Shown: piece by piece, positions 24,885 to 33,199 of the stretch
Layout: every line of letters begins with the position of its first letter
How positions within the stretch are numbered: the stretch's first letter is position 1
Origin: Alkalicoccus luteus
Lineage (GTDB): Bacteria > Bacillota > Bacilli > Bacillales > Salisediminibacteriaceae
Length of the DNA stretch: 64,000 nucleotides
Reading direction: 5' to 3' (one strand)
NCBI GenBank assembly: GCA_052061695.1
Contig: JBPZEY010000010.1
The notes under the pieces: model-generated
Told to the model about the DNA's origin: nothing
The model's database searches: none
What the model saw: only the letters and a program-made list of their open reading frames with translations
Made by a program: the position numbers and the translations under genes

Positions 24885-25985
24885 ATGGCTTTAACGACTG
24901 GAATCGTCGGTCTTCCGAACGTCGGAAAATCGACGCTGTTTAATGCAATTACGCAGGCAGGTGCCGAATCTGCCAACTACCCGTTCTGTACGATCGACCC
25001 GAACGTCGGGATCGTGGAAGTACCGGATTCGCGCCTCGACACGCTGACAGAAATGGTGGAGCCGCATAAGACGGTTCCAACTGCGTTTGAATTTACCGAT
25101 ATTGCAGGGATTGTGGAAGGCGCAAGCAAAGGGGAAGGCCTCGGCAACAAGTTCCTCTCCCACATCCGCGAAGTAGATGCTATTTCTCACGTCGTCCGCT
25201 GCTTTGACGATGAGAACATCACGCACGTATCCGGAAGCGTTGATCCGATCCGTGACATTCAAATCATTAACCTGGAGCTGATTCTCGCGGACCTGGAGAC
25301 GGTGGAAAAGCGCATCAGCAAGGTGGAGAAGATGGCCAAGTCCAAGGACAAAGATGCGATGGCCGAGTTCGAGGTGCTGAAGAAGCTGCGCGACACATTT
25401 GAGGAAGAGAAGCCGGCGAGAAGCCTGGAGCTCTCCAAGGAAGAAGCGAAAATCGTCAAAGGCTTCCAGCTGCTAACGGCAAAGCCGGTGCTGTATGCAG
25501 CGAACGTCAGCGAAGAGGAGATCCTCGACGCCGACAGCAACCCGCATGTACAGAAGGTGAGAGAATTTGCGGCAGAGGAAAATTCAGAAGTGATCGTCAT
25601 CTGTGCGAAGATCGAATCGGAAATTGCAGAGCTTGAAGGCGAAGAGAAGCAGGAGTTCCTCGATGATCTCGGCATCGCCGAATCGGGACTCGACCAGCTG
25701 ATCCGCGCTGCTTATGCCCTGCTCGGTCTTGATACGTATTTCACTGCAGGCAAGCAGGAAGTGCGCGCCTGGACGATTCGCCGCGGCACAAAGGCGCCAC
25801 AGGCGGCCGGCGTCATTCATACCGACTTTGAACGCGGCTTTATCCGGGCCGAAGTCGTTTCCTACGATGACTTGACGACTGCCGGGAGTATGTCTAAGGC
25901 GAAAGAACAAGGCAACGTGCGTCTCGAAGGAAAAGAGTACATCGTCAAAGACGGTGATGTGGTGCACTTCCGCTTTAACGTATAA
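24885..25985 (+). CDS. ychF: redox-regulated ATPase YchF (OLA1 family)
   Basis: An Obg-family P-loop protein that prefers ATP and associates with ribosomes. G1 reads GLPNVGKSTLFNAIT and the switch segment is DIAGIVEGASKGEGLGNKFLSHIREVD. A coiled-coil insert lies near 130-200 and the C-terminal TGS domain ends EYIVKDGDVVHFRFNV. 366 residues. It is monocistronic between a promoter and a terminator. Confidence 0.97.
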   Translation: MALTTGIVGLPNVGKSTLFNAITQAGAESANYPFCTIDPNVGIVEVPDSRLDTLTEMVEPHKTVPTAFEFTDIAGIVEGASKGEGLGNKFLSHIREVDAISHVVRCFDDENITHVSGSVDPIRDIQIINLELILADLETVEKRISKVEKMAKSKDKDAMAEFEVLKKLRDTFEEEKPARSLELSKEEAKIVKGFQLLTAKPVLYAANVSEEEILDADSNPHVQKVREFAAEENSEVIVICAKIESEIAELEGEEKQEFLDDLGIAESGLDQLIRAAYALLGLDTYFTAGKQEVRAWTIRRGTKAPQAAGVIHTDFERGFIRAEVVSYDDLTTAGSMSKAKEQGNVRLEGKEYIVKDGDVVHFRFNV

Positions 25986-25996
25986 GGAATGGCTGG

Positions 25997-26026
25997 GAGC
26001 GGTTCTCTTTTGGAGAGCCGCTCTTT
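25997..26026 (+). terminator. terminator after ychF
   Basis: The stem GAGCGGTTCTC/GAGAGCCGCTC (one G-U pair) with loop TTTTG is followed by TTTT. Confidence 0.75.
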
Positions 26027-26156
26027 TGCGTCTGAAAGGTCCGATCGAGAAGGCTTGTCAGCATCGACATTCCGGGCTTTCAAGCACCTTTAAAAGCGTA
26101 ATGGCCGCACGGAAACAGCGCCCTGCACTCGTCACGTCAAGTGTGTAAATCTTCTA

Positions 26157-26185
26157 TTGATCCGCCTCACTCTGTCTGCTATAAT
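26157..26185 (+). promoter_or_regulatory. SigmaA promoter and leader of the rpsF-ssb-rpsR operon
   Basis: TTGATC (26157-26162) and extended TGC-TATAAT (-10 at 26180-26185) are 17 bp apart. The 75-nt leader can form GCGAG/CTCGC and a second hairpin before the ribosome-binding site. S6/S18 operons are often feedback-controlled by such leaders, but I cannot confirm the motif here. Confidence 0.75.
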
Positions 26186-26264
26186 AAACACTTGCGAGCA
26201 AAACGACTCGCTCCTTGCTCTTCTTCACAGAGAAGGGCCATAGTCCAAAAGGAGGTGACATCAC

Positions 26265-26552
26265 ATGCGCAATTATGAAATTATGTACATTGTACGTCCG
26301 GATATCGAGGAAGCTCAGACAAAGGAAACTGTTGAGCGTTTCAATAAAATCCTGACAGACAACGGCGCAGAGGTTACGGAGACAGAGGAAAAGGGCAGAA
26401 AGCGACTTGCCTACGAGATCCAGGACTTTTCTGAAGGCTACTACGTTATTCTTCAGGTAAAGGCTGAAAAGACGGCTCTCGACGAGTTTAACCGACTCAG
26501 CTCTATCAACGACAACATCCTGCGTTCGATCATTGTCCGCGAGGATGACTAA
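26265..26552 (+). CDS. rpsF: 30S ribosomal protein S6
   Basis: A 95-residue ribosomal protein that pairs with S18 on the platform of the small subunit. N terminus MRNYEIMYIVRPDIEE and conserved GRKRLAYEIQDFSEGYYVILQ are family signatures. AGGAGGTGACATCAC precedes the ATG. First gene of the rpsF-ssb-rpsR operon. Confidence 0.98.
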   Translation: MRNYEIMYIVRPDIEEAQTKETVERFNKILTDNGAEVTETEEKGRKRLAYEIQDFSEGYYVILQVKAEKTALDEFNRLSSINDNILRSIIVREDD

Positions 26553-26594
26553 TTATACGTTTGACCGAAACCACCATGCAGGGAGGAATGCCGG

Positions 26595-27119
26595 ATGATT
26601 AACCGCGTTGTCCTAGTCGGCCGCCTTACGAAAGATCCCGAGCTTCGCTACACAGCGAACGGAGTTGCAGTCGCGACGTTCACACTTGCTGTGAACCGAC
26701 CGTTCTCCAATCAGCAGGGAAACCGTGAAGCGGACTTCATCAACACAGTAGTTTGGAGAAAACAGGCTGAAAACGTGGCCAACTACCTGAAAAAAGGCAG
26801 TCTGGCAGGTGTGGAAGGACGCATTCAGACGCGCAGCTTTGATAACAATGAAGGCCGTCGTGTTTTCATGACAGAAGTTGTCGCAGACAGCGTCCAGTTC
26901 TTAGAACCACGTGGATCCCAGGGAGGCGGCCAAGGCGGCCAGCAGTCCTACGGTGCTCCACAGGATCAGCAGGGCTACGGAAGTCCGGCTGGTGCCGGTC
27001 AGGGATCTTCGACATCGTCCTCCTCAGGCGGCGGTTTCGGTCAAGGTCCATCCAATGATGATCCGTTTGCCGGTGAAGGCAAGCCGATCGATATTGATGA
27101 TGACGATCTGCCGTTCTAA
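26595..27119 (+). CDS. ssb: single-stranded DNA-binding protein SSB
   Basis: Coats single-stranded DNA during replication and repair and recruits partners through its tail. The OB fold is at 1-105 (MINRVVLVGRLTKDPELRYT, VWRKQAENVANYLKKGSL). A Gly/Gln/Ser-rich linker follows, and the acidic tip DIDDDDLPF is the partner-docking motif. 174 residues. It sits between rpsF and rpsR as in B. subtilis, where the operon also has a damage-inducible promoter. No clear LexA box was seen here. Confidence 0.98.
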   Translation: MINRVVLVGRLTKDPELRYTANGVAVATFTLAVNRPFSNQQGNREADFINTVVWRKQAENVANYLKKGSLAGVEGRIQTRSFDNNEGRRVFMTEVVADSVQFLEPRGSQGGGQGGQQSYGAPQDQQGYGSPAGAGQGSSTSSSSGGGFGQGPSNDDPFAGEGKPIDIDDDDLPF

Positions 27120-27162
27120 TACGGCTCCCTATAATCACTAAACCTAAAGGAGGTTTTGCATC

Positions 27163-27390
27163 ATGGCACGTCGTGGTCGACCAAGACGCCGTAAAGTTTG
27201 TTACTTTACCGTTAACAAGATCAAGAAAATTGACTACAAGGACACAGAGCTTCTGAAGAAGTTTATCTCTGAGCGCGGGAAGATTCTTCCTCGCCGAGTG
27301 ACAGGAACTTCTGCCAAGTATCAGCGTCAGCTTACTGCTGCAGTGAAGCGTTCACGCACAATGGCACTGCTTCCATTCGTCACAGAGTAA
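27163..27390 (+). CDS. rpsR: 30S ribosomal protein S18
   Basis: A 75-residue basic protein of the small subunit, partner of S6: KVCYFTVNKIKKIDYKD and LPRRVTGTSAKYQRQLTAAVKRSRTMALLPF. AAAGGAGG lies upstream. Last gene of the operon, before a terminator. Confidence 0.98.
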   Translation: MARRGRPRRRKVCYFTVNKIKKIDYKDTELLKKFISERGKILPRRVTGTSAKYQRQLTAAVKRSRTMALLPFVTE

Positions 27391-27401
27391 AGACTGGTAA
27401 G

Positions 27402-27435
27402 ACCCTCGTTATGACTGTTCATAGCGGGGGTTTTC
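27402..27435 (+). terminator. terminator after rpsR
   Basis: A 13-base stem ACCCTCGTTATGA/TCATAGCGGGGGT, with two non-canonical or wobble pairs, is followed by TTTT. Confidence 0.75.
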
Positions 27436-27474
27436 TTTCATTTCTGCCGTGTGGTCGGCTTGTGCTCTTTCTTT

Positions 27475-27504
27475 TTGAGTACAGGTCCTTTTACATGGTA
27501 AACT
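27475..27504 (+). promoter_or_regulatory. promoter for yybS-gdpP-rplI-dnaC
   Basis: TTGAGT (27475-27480) and extended TGG-TAAACT (-10 at 27499-27504) have an 18-bp spacer, 45 bp before yybS. Confidence 0.65.
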
Positions 27505-27549
27505 AACGGATGTGCAACTATTACTTGCTTGGACTAAAGAAGGTGCCCG

Positions 27550-28491
27550 ATGATGGATCAACATATAATAAAAGACGGGGCAGTCGCAGCACTTGCCTTT
27601 ACCGCTCTCGTTTTTGCTTCACTGCTTATTCCGTTTCTGCTGCTTGTCCTGATCTTTTTCCTGCCGATTCCACTCGTCTTGTTTACATATAAATACGGCT
27701 GGAAAGCAGGATCCGTGTCGGCGCTCGCTGCTTTTACCATTCTACTGCTGCTGATCGGTCCGCTTGCGCCGCCGGTTCTGCTGCTCTTTATGATCTCCGG
27801 GATTGTGATCGGCGAGCTGTACCGCCGCGGTGAACCCGCTTTCGGCGTTTACGCCGGAGCCGCTCTCAGCATCATTGGCGGGATTGTGCTCACGTATGCC
27901 GGCGTTATGGCGCTGACGGATGCCGATCCTGTCGGCCAATTTCAGACGGTGATGGAGGAATCGCTTGATTCGACTGGCGGCGTGCTCGGTCTGGATCCTG
28001 CCGAAGAAGAGGAAGCAGTCGACCTGATGATGGCGTTCATAGATGGACTGAGCGTGATCGTACCGGCAATTATGGTCATCACAGGAGGCATCGTCGCCCT
28101 CATCACCCAGCTGACATCGGCCTGGATGCTCCGCAAACGGAGTGCAGACATACCGGGATTTCCTCCGCTCCGGGAATGGAGCCTGCCGAAGTCGTTTATC
28201 TGGTATTACCTGATCGTTCTTATCCTCTCTTTTATCAATAGAAGTGAAGGCGGGGAAGGCACGCTTAATCTGCTCTCGGAAAACCTGATGGCCGTGATGG
28301 GGCTGCTGATGGTGGTGCAGGGAATCGCCTTTCTGTTTTTCTTTTTTCATCTCAAGCGGCTCAGCATTGTGCTGCCGGTCTTGATTACGCTGACGATGGT
28401 AGTTTTCCCGTTTATGCTTCCTATTATACGAATCTTAGGTATAATTGATTTAGGTTTTGACTTGAGAACGCGATTACAATCGCAGAGGTAG
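27550..28491 (+). CDS. yybS: DUF2232 membrane protein YybS
   Basis: A 313-residue polytopic membrane protein of unknown function. About eight membrane segments are seen, beginning GAVAALAFTALVFASLLIPFLLLVLIFFLPIPL. The DUF2232/YybS family is fixed in position before gdpP in Bacillus. It is related in fold to substrate-binding S components of ECF transporters, though the substrate is unknown. GAAGGTG precedes the ATG. It ends 12 bp before gdpP. Confidence 0.88.
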   Translation: MMDQHIIKDGAVAALAFTALVFASLLIPFLLLVLIFFLPIPLVLFTYKYGWKAGSVSALAAFTILLLLIGPLAPPVLLLFMISGIVIGELYRRGEPAFGVYAGAALSIIGGIVLTYAGVMALTDADPVGQFQTVMEESLDSTGGVLGLDPAEEEEAVDLMMAFIDGLSVIVPAIMVITGGIVALITQLTSAWMLRKRSADIPGFPPLREWSLPKSFIWYYLIVLILSFINRSEGGEGTLNLLSENLMAVMGLLMVVQGIAFLFFFFHLKRLSIVLPVLITLTMVVFPFMLPIIRILGIIDLGFDLRTRLQSQR

Positions 28492-28503
28492 GAGTTGTGT
28501 AGA

Positions 28504-30474
28504 ATGCCCAAATTCCTCATGAAGCGGTGGCATGGCTATCACGTCATTCTGCTGGCTGTCATCGCGGCTCTGACTTCCGCTGCCCTTATGTATTTTGAAT
28601 GGCGCCTCGGCACGGCTGGATTTGTGCTGCTTGCTATCATGGGGGTTGTCGTGATCAGAGCGAGGATTCAGTTCGAACGCGATTTGGCTGAATATATATC
28701 CACACTGACCTACCGCGTCAACAAGGCGGGGGAGAAGGCAGTGACGAAAATGCCTGTTGGTATGCTTCTGTACAACGAAGAGCGAATGATTCAGTGGACG
28801 AACCCGTATATGCAGCACGTCACCGAAGAAGAGCTGACCGGCGCTTCTCTGGATGAACTTTCCGGAGAACTTCTGGAGCTTGTCAATGAAGAGAAGCGGT
28901 CCTTCTTTATTAAAGTGGGCAGCGAAAACTACCGGATCAGCCATGAACCGGATGAGCGCCTGCTTTACTTTACGAATGCGACCGAAGAGCAGGAAGTGAA
29001 AGAAAAATTTAAGCGCGAGAAGACGGTTTTCGCGTTTATTTACCTCGACAACTACGATGAAGTCACCCAGGGAATGGATGACCAGCTGCGAAGCCGGCTT
29101 CTTTCCCATGTAACCGAAGCGCTGACACAGTGGTCGCGCGAGCACGACATTTTAATCCGCCGTACGTCATCGGACCGGTTTATTGCCGTCTTTAATGAAG
29201 GCACGCTTGCCGATTTGGAAGCCGACCGGTTTACGCTGCTCGATGAAATACGGGAAAATACGCAGGAAGAAAAAGTAGCGCTCACGCTGAGCATCGGGAT
29301 CGGCAGCGGGGATCCATCGCTGCGCGAGCTTGGCGCACTTGCCCAGTCGAGTCTCGATCTGGCACTCGGCCGTGGCGGCGACCAGGTTGCGATCAAAGAA
29401 CGGAACGGGAAAGTCCGCTTTTACGGCGGAAAAAGCAACGCGACCGAAAAACGGACACGAGTCCGGGCCCGAGTTATTTCTCATGCCGTCCGTGACTTCA
29501 TCCGCGAAAGCGACAAGGTCTTTATTATGGGGCATAAAAATCCGGATATGGATTCAATCGGGGCGGCGATCGGCATGCTGAAAATTGCCGAAGCCAATGA
29601 TAAGGACGGCTATATCGTACTTGACCCGGATGATATCAATCAGAGCGTCAAAAAGCTGTTGAAGGAAGTCGAAGAAGACCGCTCCCTCTGGGCCAGATTC
29701 ATTTCACCGGATGAGGCGCGGGAAGAAGTTACAAACGGAACGCTGCTCATCGTCGTGGATACGCACAAGCCAAAGCTCGTTCAAGAAGCACGGCTGCTTG
29801 ATAAAGTGGAGCGCACCATCGTTGTGGACCATCACCGCCGCGGGGAGGATTTCATCGACGACGCGGTGCTCGTGTATATGGAGCCGTATGCTTCTTCAAC
29901 GGCAGAGCTCGTGACCGAGCTGCTGGAATACCAGCCTCGTCAGCCGCAGGTCAATACGCTTGAGGCGACAGCGCTTCTTGCCGGAATCATCGTCGATACG
30001 AAAAGCTTTGCGATCCGCACCGGCTCGCGTACGTTTGACGCGGCGGCTTATCTCCGCAGCCGCGGAGCAGACACGACGCTCGTCCAAAAGCTGCTGAAGG
30101 AAGATCTCGATCACTACGTGAAGCGGTCCAAGCTGATTGAGCAGGCGCACATTTATTCAGGCGGCGTGGCGATTGCGCTCGGCTATTCGGACGAAACGTA
30201 CGGACAGGTGCTCATCGCTCAGGCAGCGGATACGCTGCTGACGATGAACAACGTCATCGCTTCCTTCGTTATTTCTAAAATGGACGATGGTCGGATCAGC
30301 ATCAGCGCACGATCGCTCGGCGAGGTGAACGTCCAGGTGATTATGGAAAAAATGAACGGCGGCGGACACTTGACGAACGCAGCCACGCAGCTGGAAAATA
30401 TGACAGAGGAAGAAGCAGAAACGCTTCTTAAAGAAAAAATAGATGAGTATTTTAAAGGAGGACAATCAGCATGA
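28504..30474 (+). CDS. gdpP: cyclic-di-AMP phosphodiesterase GdpP
   Basis: Degrades the essential second messenger c-di-AMP to pApA, affecting potassium, osmotic and cell-wall homeostasis. Order: two N-terminal membrane helices (about 10-50), a PAS-like heme/ligand domain, a degenerate GGDEF domain (SSDRFIAVF in place of GGDEF), then DHH/DHHA1. The DHH motifs are HKNPDMDSIG, VVDTHKP and VVDHHRRGEDF, with terminal GGGHLTNAATQ. The ATG at 28504 is chosen, nine bases after GGAG. The stop overlaps the rplI start (ATGA). 656 residues. Confidence 0.97.
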   Translation: MPKFLMKRWHGYHVILLAVIAALTSAALMYFEWRLGTAGFVLLAIMGVVVIRARIQFERDLAEYISTLTYRVNKAGEKAVTKMPVGMLLYNEERMIQWTNPYMQHVTEEELTGASLDELSGELLELVNEEKRSFFIKVGSENYRISHEPDERLLYFTNATEEQEVKEKFKREKTVFAFIYLDNYDEVTQGMDDQLRSRLLSHVTEALTQWSREHDILIRRTSSDRFIAVFNEGTLADLEADRFTLLDEIRENTQEEKVALTLSIGIGSGDPSLRELGALAQSSLDLALGRGGDQVAIKERNGKVRFYGGKSNATEKRTRVRARVISHAVRDFIRESDKVFIMGHKNPDMDSIGAAIGMLKIAEANDKDGYIVLDPDDINQSVKKLLKEVEEDRSLWARFISPDEAREEVTNGTLLIVVDTHKPKLVQEARLLDKVERTIVVDHHRRGEDFIDDAVLVYMEPYASSTAELVTELLEYQPRQPQVNTLEATALLAGIIVDTKSFAIRTGSRTFDAAAYLRSRGADTTLVQKLLKEDLDHYVKRSKLIEQAHIYSGGVAIALGYSDETYGQVLIAQAADTLLTMNNVIASFVISKMDDGRISISARSLGEVNVQVIMEKMNGGGHLTNAATQLENMTEEEAETLLKEKIDEYFKGGQSA

Positions 30475-30914
30475 AAGTCATCTTCCTGAAAGACGTAAAA
30501 GGAAAAGGAAAAAAAGGCGACATTAAGGACGTACCAGACGGGTATGCCCGCAATTATCTGCTGAAGAACAACCTCGCGCTCGAAGCGAATCAGGGCAACA
30601 TGAAGTCGCTTGAGAAGAAAAAAGAGAGCGAAGAGCGTCAGGCAGAGCAGGAATTGGAAAATGCGAAAAAGCTGAAGGACGAGCTGGAGGAAAAAACAGT
30701 CGAGCTTTCCGCTAAAGCCGGTGAAGGCGGCCGTCTCTTCGGTGCTGTGACGAACAAACAAATTGCCGATCAGCTCAAAAAAGACGGCTATAAGATCGAC
30801 AAGCGCAAAATCGACATGAACGAGCCGATCCGCGCGCTTGGCTATACGAACGTCAATTTGAAGCTTCATCCGAAAGTAACGGCGGTCATTAAAGTACACG
30901 TTGCAGAAGCCTAG
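30471..30914 (+). CDS. rplI: 50S ribosomal protein L9
   Basis: A two-lobed ribosomal protein joined by a long helix. N-terminal MKVIFLKDVKGKGKKGDIKD and PDGYARNYLLKNNLA are the L9 signature. The central lysine/glutamate helix and C-terminal RRF-like lobe are present. 147 residues. It overlaps gdpP by four bases. Confidence 0.98.
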   Translation: MKVIFLKDVKGKGKKGDIKDVPDGYARNYLLKNNLALEANQGNMKSLEKKKESEERQAEQELENAKKLKDELEEKTVELSAKAGEGGRLFGAVTNKQIADQLKKDGYKIDKRKIDMNEPIRALGYTNVNLKLHPKVTAVIKVHVAEA

Positions 30915-30938
30915 GGCGAAGCCTGGAAACGGGGGATT

Positions 30939-32306
30939 ATGATGAACGAACTGTTCACGGACCGGACACCGCCGCAGAATATAGAAGCTGAACAGGCTGT
31001 GCTTGGTGCGATTTTTCTTGATCCCCAGGCGCTGGTCACCGCCTCCGAGCGGCTCATGCCGGAGGACTTCTACCGCGTGCAGCACAGCCGCATTTACGAA
31101 GTAATGCTCGAGCTCTCTGATAAAGGGGAGCCGGTGGATCTTGTGACGCTCATCGATGACCTCAACCAGCGCGGCTGGCTTGAGGAGGTCGGGGGCGTGT
31201 CGTACCTTGGCGAGCTCGCCAATACCGTACCGACGGCGGCGAACGTGCACTATTACACGCAGATTGTAGAGGAAAAGTCACTGCTGCGCCGGCTGATCCG
31301 GGTAGCGACCAATATCGCTTCTGAAAGCTATTCAGCAGAAGATGAAGTCGATGCGATCTTAAACGAGGCAGAAAAATCGATCCTCGACGTCTCCAGACGC
31401 CAGTCGTCCGGTGAATTCGTCGACATTAAAGACGTATTGATCGAAGCGTTTGATAAGATTGAGCTTCTTCAGCACACAGCCGGGGAAGTGACCGGTGTGC
31501 CGACAGGGTTTGTGGAACTGGACCGGATCACAGCCGGATTCCAGAAAAACGACCTCGTCATCGTCGCCGCACGTCCATCGGTTGGTAAAACCGCGTTCGC
31601 GCTGAATATATCGCAGAACGTGGCGACAAAAACGGATGAGAACGTCGCGATTTTCAGTCTCGAGATGGGCGCCGATCAGCTCGTCATGCGTATGCTCTGC
31701 GCAGAAGGCAATATCGACGCCCAGCGTCTGCGTACCGGACGCCTTGAGGATGAGGACTGGCAGCGTCTGACGATGGCGATGGGCTCGCTCTCGAAAGCAG
31801 GCATCTACATCGATGATACTCCGGGAATTAAAGTGAAAGAGATCCGCTCCAAATGCCGAAAGCTTAAGCAGGAATCCGGGCTCGGCATGATCATGATTGA
31901 CTATCTGCAGCTGATTCAGGGCGACGCCCGCTCCAGCGAAGGCCGCCAGCAGGAAGTATCTGAGATTTCCCGGGAGTTGAAGGGTCTGGCTCGTGAGCTG
32001 GAAGTGCCCGTCATCGCCCTTTCCCAGCTGTCCCGAGGCGTGGAATCCCGTCAGGATAAACGGCCGATGATGTCTGATATCCGGGAATCCGGAAGCATCG
32101 AGCAGGATGCCGACATTGTCGCCTTCCTGTACCGCGATGACTACTACGATCAGGAATCGGAAAAGAAGGATATCATTGAGATCATCATCGCCAAACAGCG
32201 TAACGGTCCGGTCGGAACCGTCGAGCTCGCGTTCGTAAAAGAATTCAACAAATTCGTCAACCTCGAACGCCGCCACGACGAAAGCGACATGCCGCCAGGT
32301 GCATGA
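30939..32306 (+). CDS. dnaC: replicative DNA helicase (DnaC in Bacillus, DnaB elsewhere)
   Basis: The hexameric helicase that unwinds DNA ahead of the fork. N-terminal domain: NIEAEQAVLGAIFLD. RecA-like domain: Walker A ARPSVGKTAFALN, Walker B MIMIDYLQLI, then QEVSEISRELKGLARELEVPVIALSQLSR and SGSIEQDADIV. 455 residues, standard length. Two ATG codons lie in tandem at the start behind GGGGG. No intein is present. A Noc-site-like palindrome with two changes is embedded at 31965-31978. Confidence 0.98.
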   Translation: MMNELFTDRTPPQNIEAEQAVLGAIFLDPQALVTASERLMPEDFYRVQHSRIYEVMLELSDKGEPVDLVTLIDDLNQRGWLEEVGGVSYLGELANTVPTAANVHYYTQIVEEKSLLRRLIRVATNIASESYSAEDEVDAILNEAEKSILDVSRRQSSGEFVDIKDVLIEAFDKIELLQHTAGEVTGVPTGFVELDRITAGFQKNDLVIVAARPSVGKTAFALNISQNVATKTDENVAIFSLEMGADQLVMRMLCAEGNIDAQRLRTGRLEDEDWQRLTMAMGSLSKAGIYIDDTPGIKVKEIRSKCRKLKQESGLGMIMIDYLQLIQGDARSSEGRQQEVSEISRELKGLARELEVPVIALSQLSRGVESRQDKRPMMSDIRESGSIEQDADIVAFLYRDDYYDQESEKKDIIEIIIAKQRNGPVGTVELAFVKEFNKFVNLERRHDESDMPPGA

Positions 32307-32335
32307 CCGGTTTCATGTATCAACAGCGAGCAAAG

Positions 32336-32363
32336 AGCCTCCGTGTAAAACGGCGGCTTTTTT
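32336..32363 (+). terminator. terminator after dnaC
   Basis: The stem AGCCTCCGT/ACGGCGGCT (one mismatch) with loop GTAAA is followed by six T. Confidence 0.8.
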
Positions 32364-32521
32364 GTTTTCGGAACCGCATCCGGTTTCCGCCGGGGTTTAA
32401 ATGCTGAACAGCACGATGTTACTGTATTGCAGCATCAAAGAAGACATTCTAAATGGAATTATATGTTAATATAGAAAGTGAGTTTTTCATAGATAGTTGA
32501 TTCGGTAAGGAGATGACGAAA

Positions 32522-32989
32522 ATGCTAGCAATAGCCGTCCTTTTCGTAGTCGGCATTCCACTATCTGTATTTCTGCATGAAACTGGGCACGGTCTTGGGG
32601 CAATCAGTGCTTCTCATTCCAAGGCACAAATCTATCTTGGTAATTGGAATGACAACCGCAAACGGTCGTTTCAATTAGGAAAACTTCAATTTTATTTAAG
32701 CTGGTCTTACGCGGGCTTTTGTAAATGGGAATATATAAATAAGCGTCAACATTTGACTGCATTGCTGGGAGGTCCTCTCTTATCTCTTTTAGCTGCTGGC
32801 TTCTTTTCCATACTTGCTCAACTGATTCCATCAGGAGAACTACATACTATTTTAAACGGGCTCCTTTATATGAATGCATCGATCTTTCTGCTGACAGCAA
32901 TTCCAATTACTTATCCACGCTGGATCAGCTGTTATGGAGGCTGCGCGTCAGACGGTCTTCAACTGCTGCGCTTGTTGGTGAAAGGGTAG
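32522..32989 (+). CDS. small M50-type membrane metalloprotease homologue
   Basis: A 155-residue membrane protein with the zinc motif His19-Glu20-Thr21-Gly22-His23 in the first hydrophobic segment, matching HExxH of site-2-protease relatives. A glycine-proline segment ALLGGPLLSLLAAGFF and a C-terminal SDGLQLLRLL correspond to the other conserved parts of M50 peptidases. It lacks PDZ or CBS domains, so the substrate is unknown. The ATG at 32522 has GGAG nine bases upstream. The base composition is visibly more AT-rich than dnaC and purA on either side. In other Bacillus genomes these neighbours lack this gene, suggesting a local insertion. Confidence 0.7.
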   Translation: MLAIAVLFVVGIPLSVFLHETGHGLGAISASHSKAQIYLGNWNDNRKRSFQLGKLQFYLSWSYAGFCKWEYINKRQHLTALLGGPLLSLLAAGFFSILAQLIPSGELHTILNGLLYMNASIFLLTAIPITYPRWISCYGGCASDGLQLLRLLVKG

Positions 32990-33063
32990 GCTCGTTATTT
33001 GAAAAACTGTTCACCACAATAGATGTTTACATGAAGCGACAGCTGCCGTTCACAAAAATCTCG

Positions 33064-33107
33064 ATTGACGAACAATGATGTTTTATCTATCAGGAACGTT
33101 CGGTAAT
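33064..33107. promoter_or_regulatory. candidate PurR operator upstream of purA
   Basis: AACGTTCGGTAAT (33095-33107) is, on the other strand, ATTACCGAACGTT: twelve of thirteen positions of the Bacillus PurBox AWWWCCGAACWWT. A weaker inverted partner ATTGACGAACAAT (33064-33076) lies 18 bp away, close to the usual spacing of PurBox pairs. It abuts the purA -35, fitting adenine/PRPP-dependent repression. Confidence 0.6.
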
Positions 33108-33111
33108 TGTA

Positions 33112-33140
33112 TTGACGGAAGCGGAGCAAACTGATAAACT
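33112..33140 (+). promoter_or_regulatory. SigmaA promoter for purA
   Basis: TTGACG (33112-33117) and TAAACT (33135-33140) have a 17-bp spacer, 60 bp before purA. Confidence 0.7.
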
Positions 33141-33199
33141 GACGATGGCTCTAATGGAAGAACGAATAAATGTTAACGAAAGTTGGAGGTGCTCCATCC

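Noticed and set aside
31965..31978. ATTTCCCGGGAGTT in dnaC as a further Noc site.
   Set aside because: Two mismatches in one arm. It is kept only as a weak candidate in the findings and not annotated as a feature.
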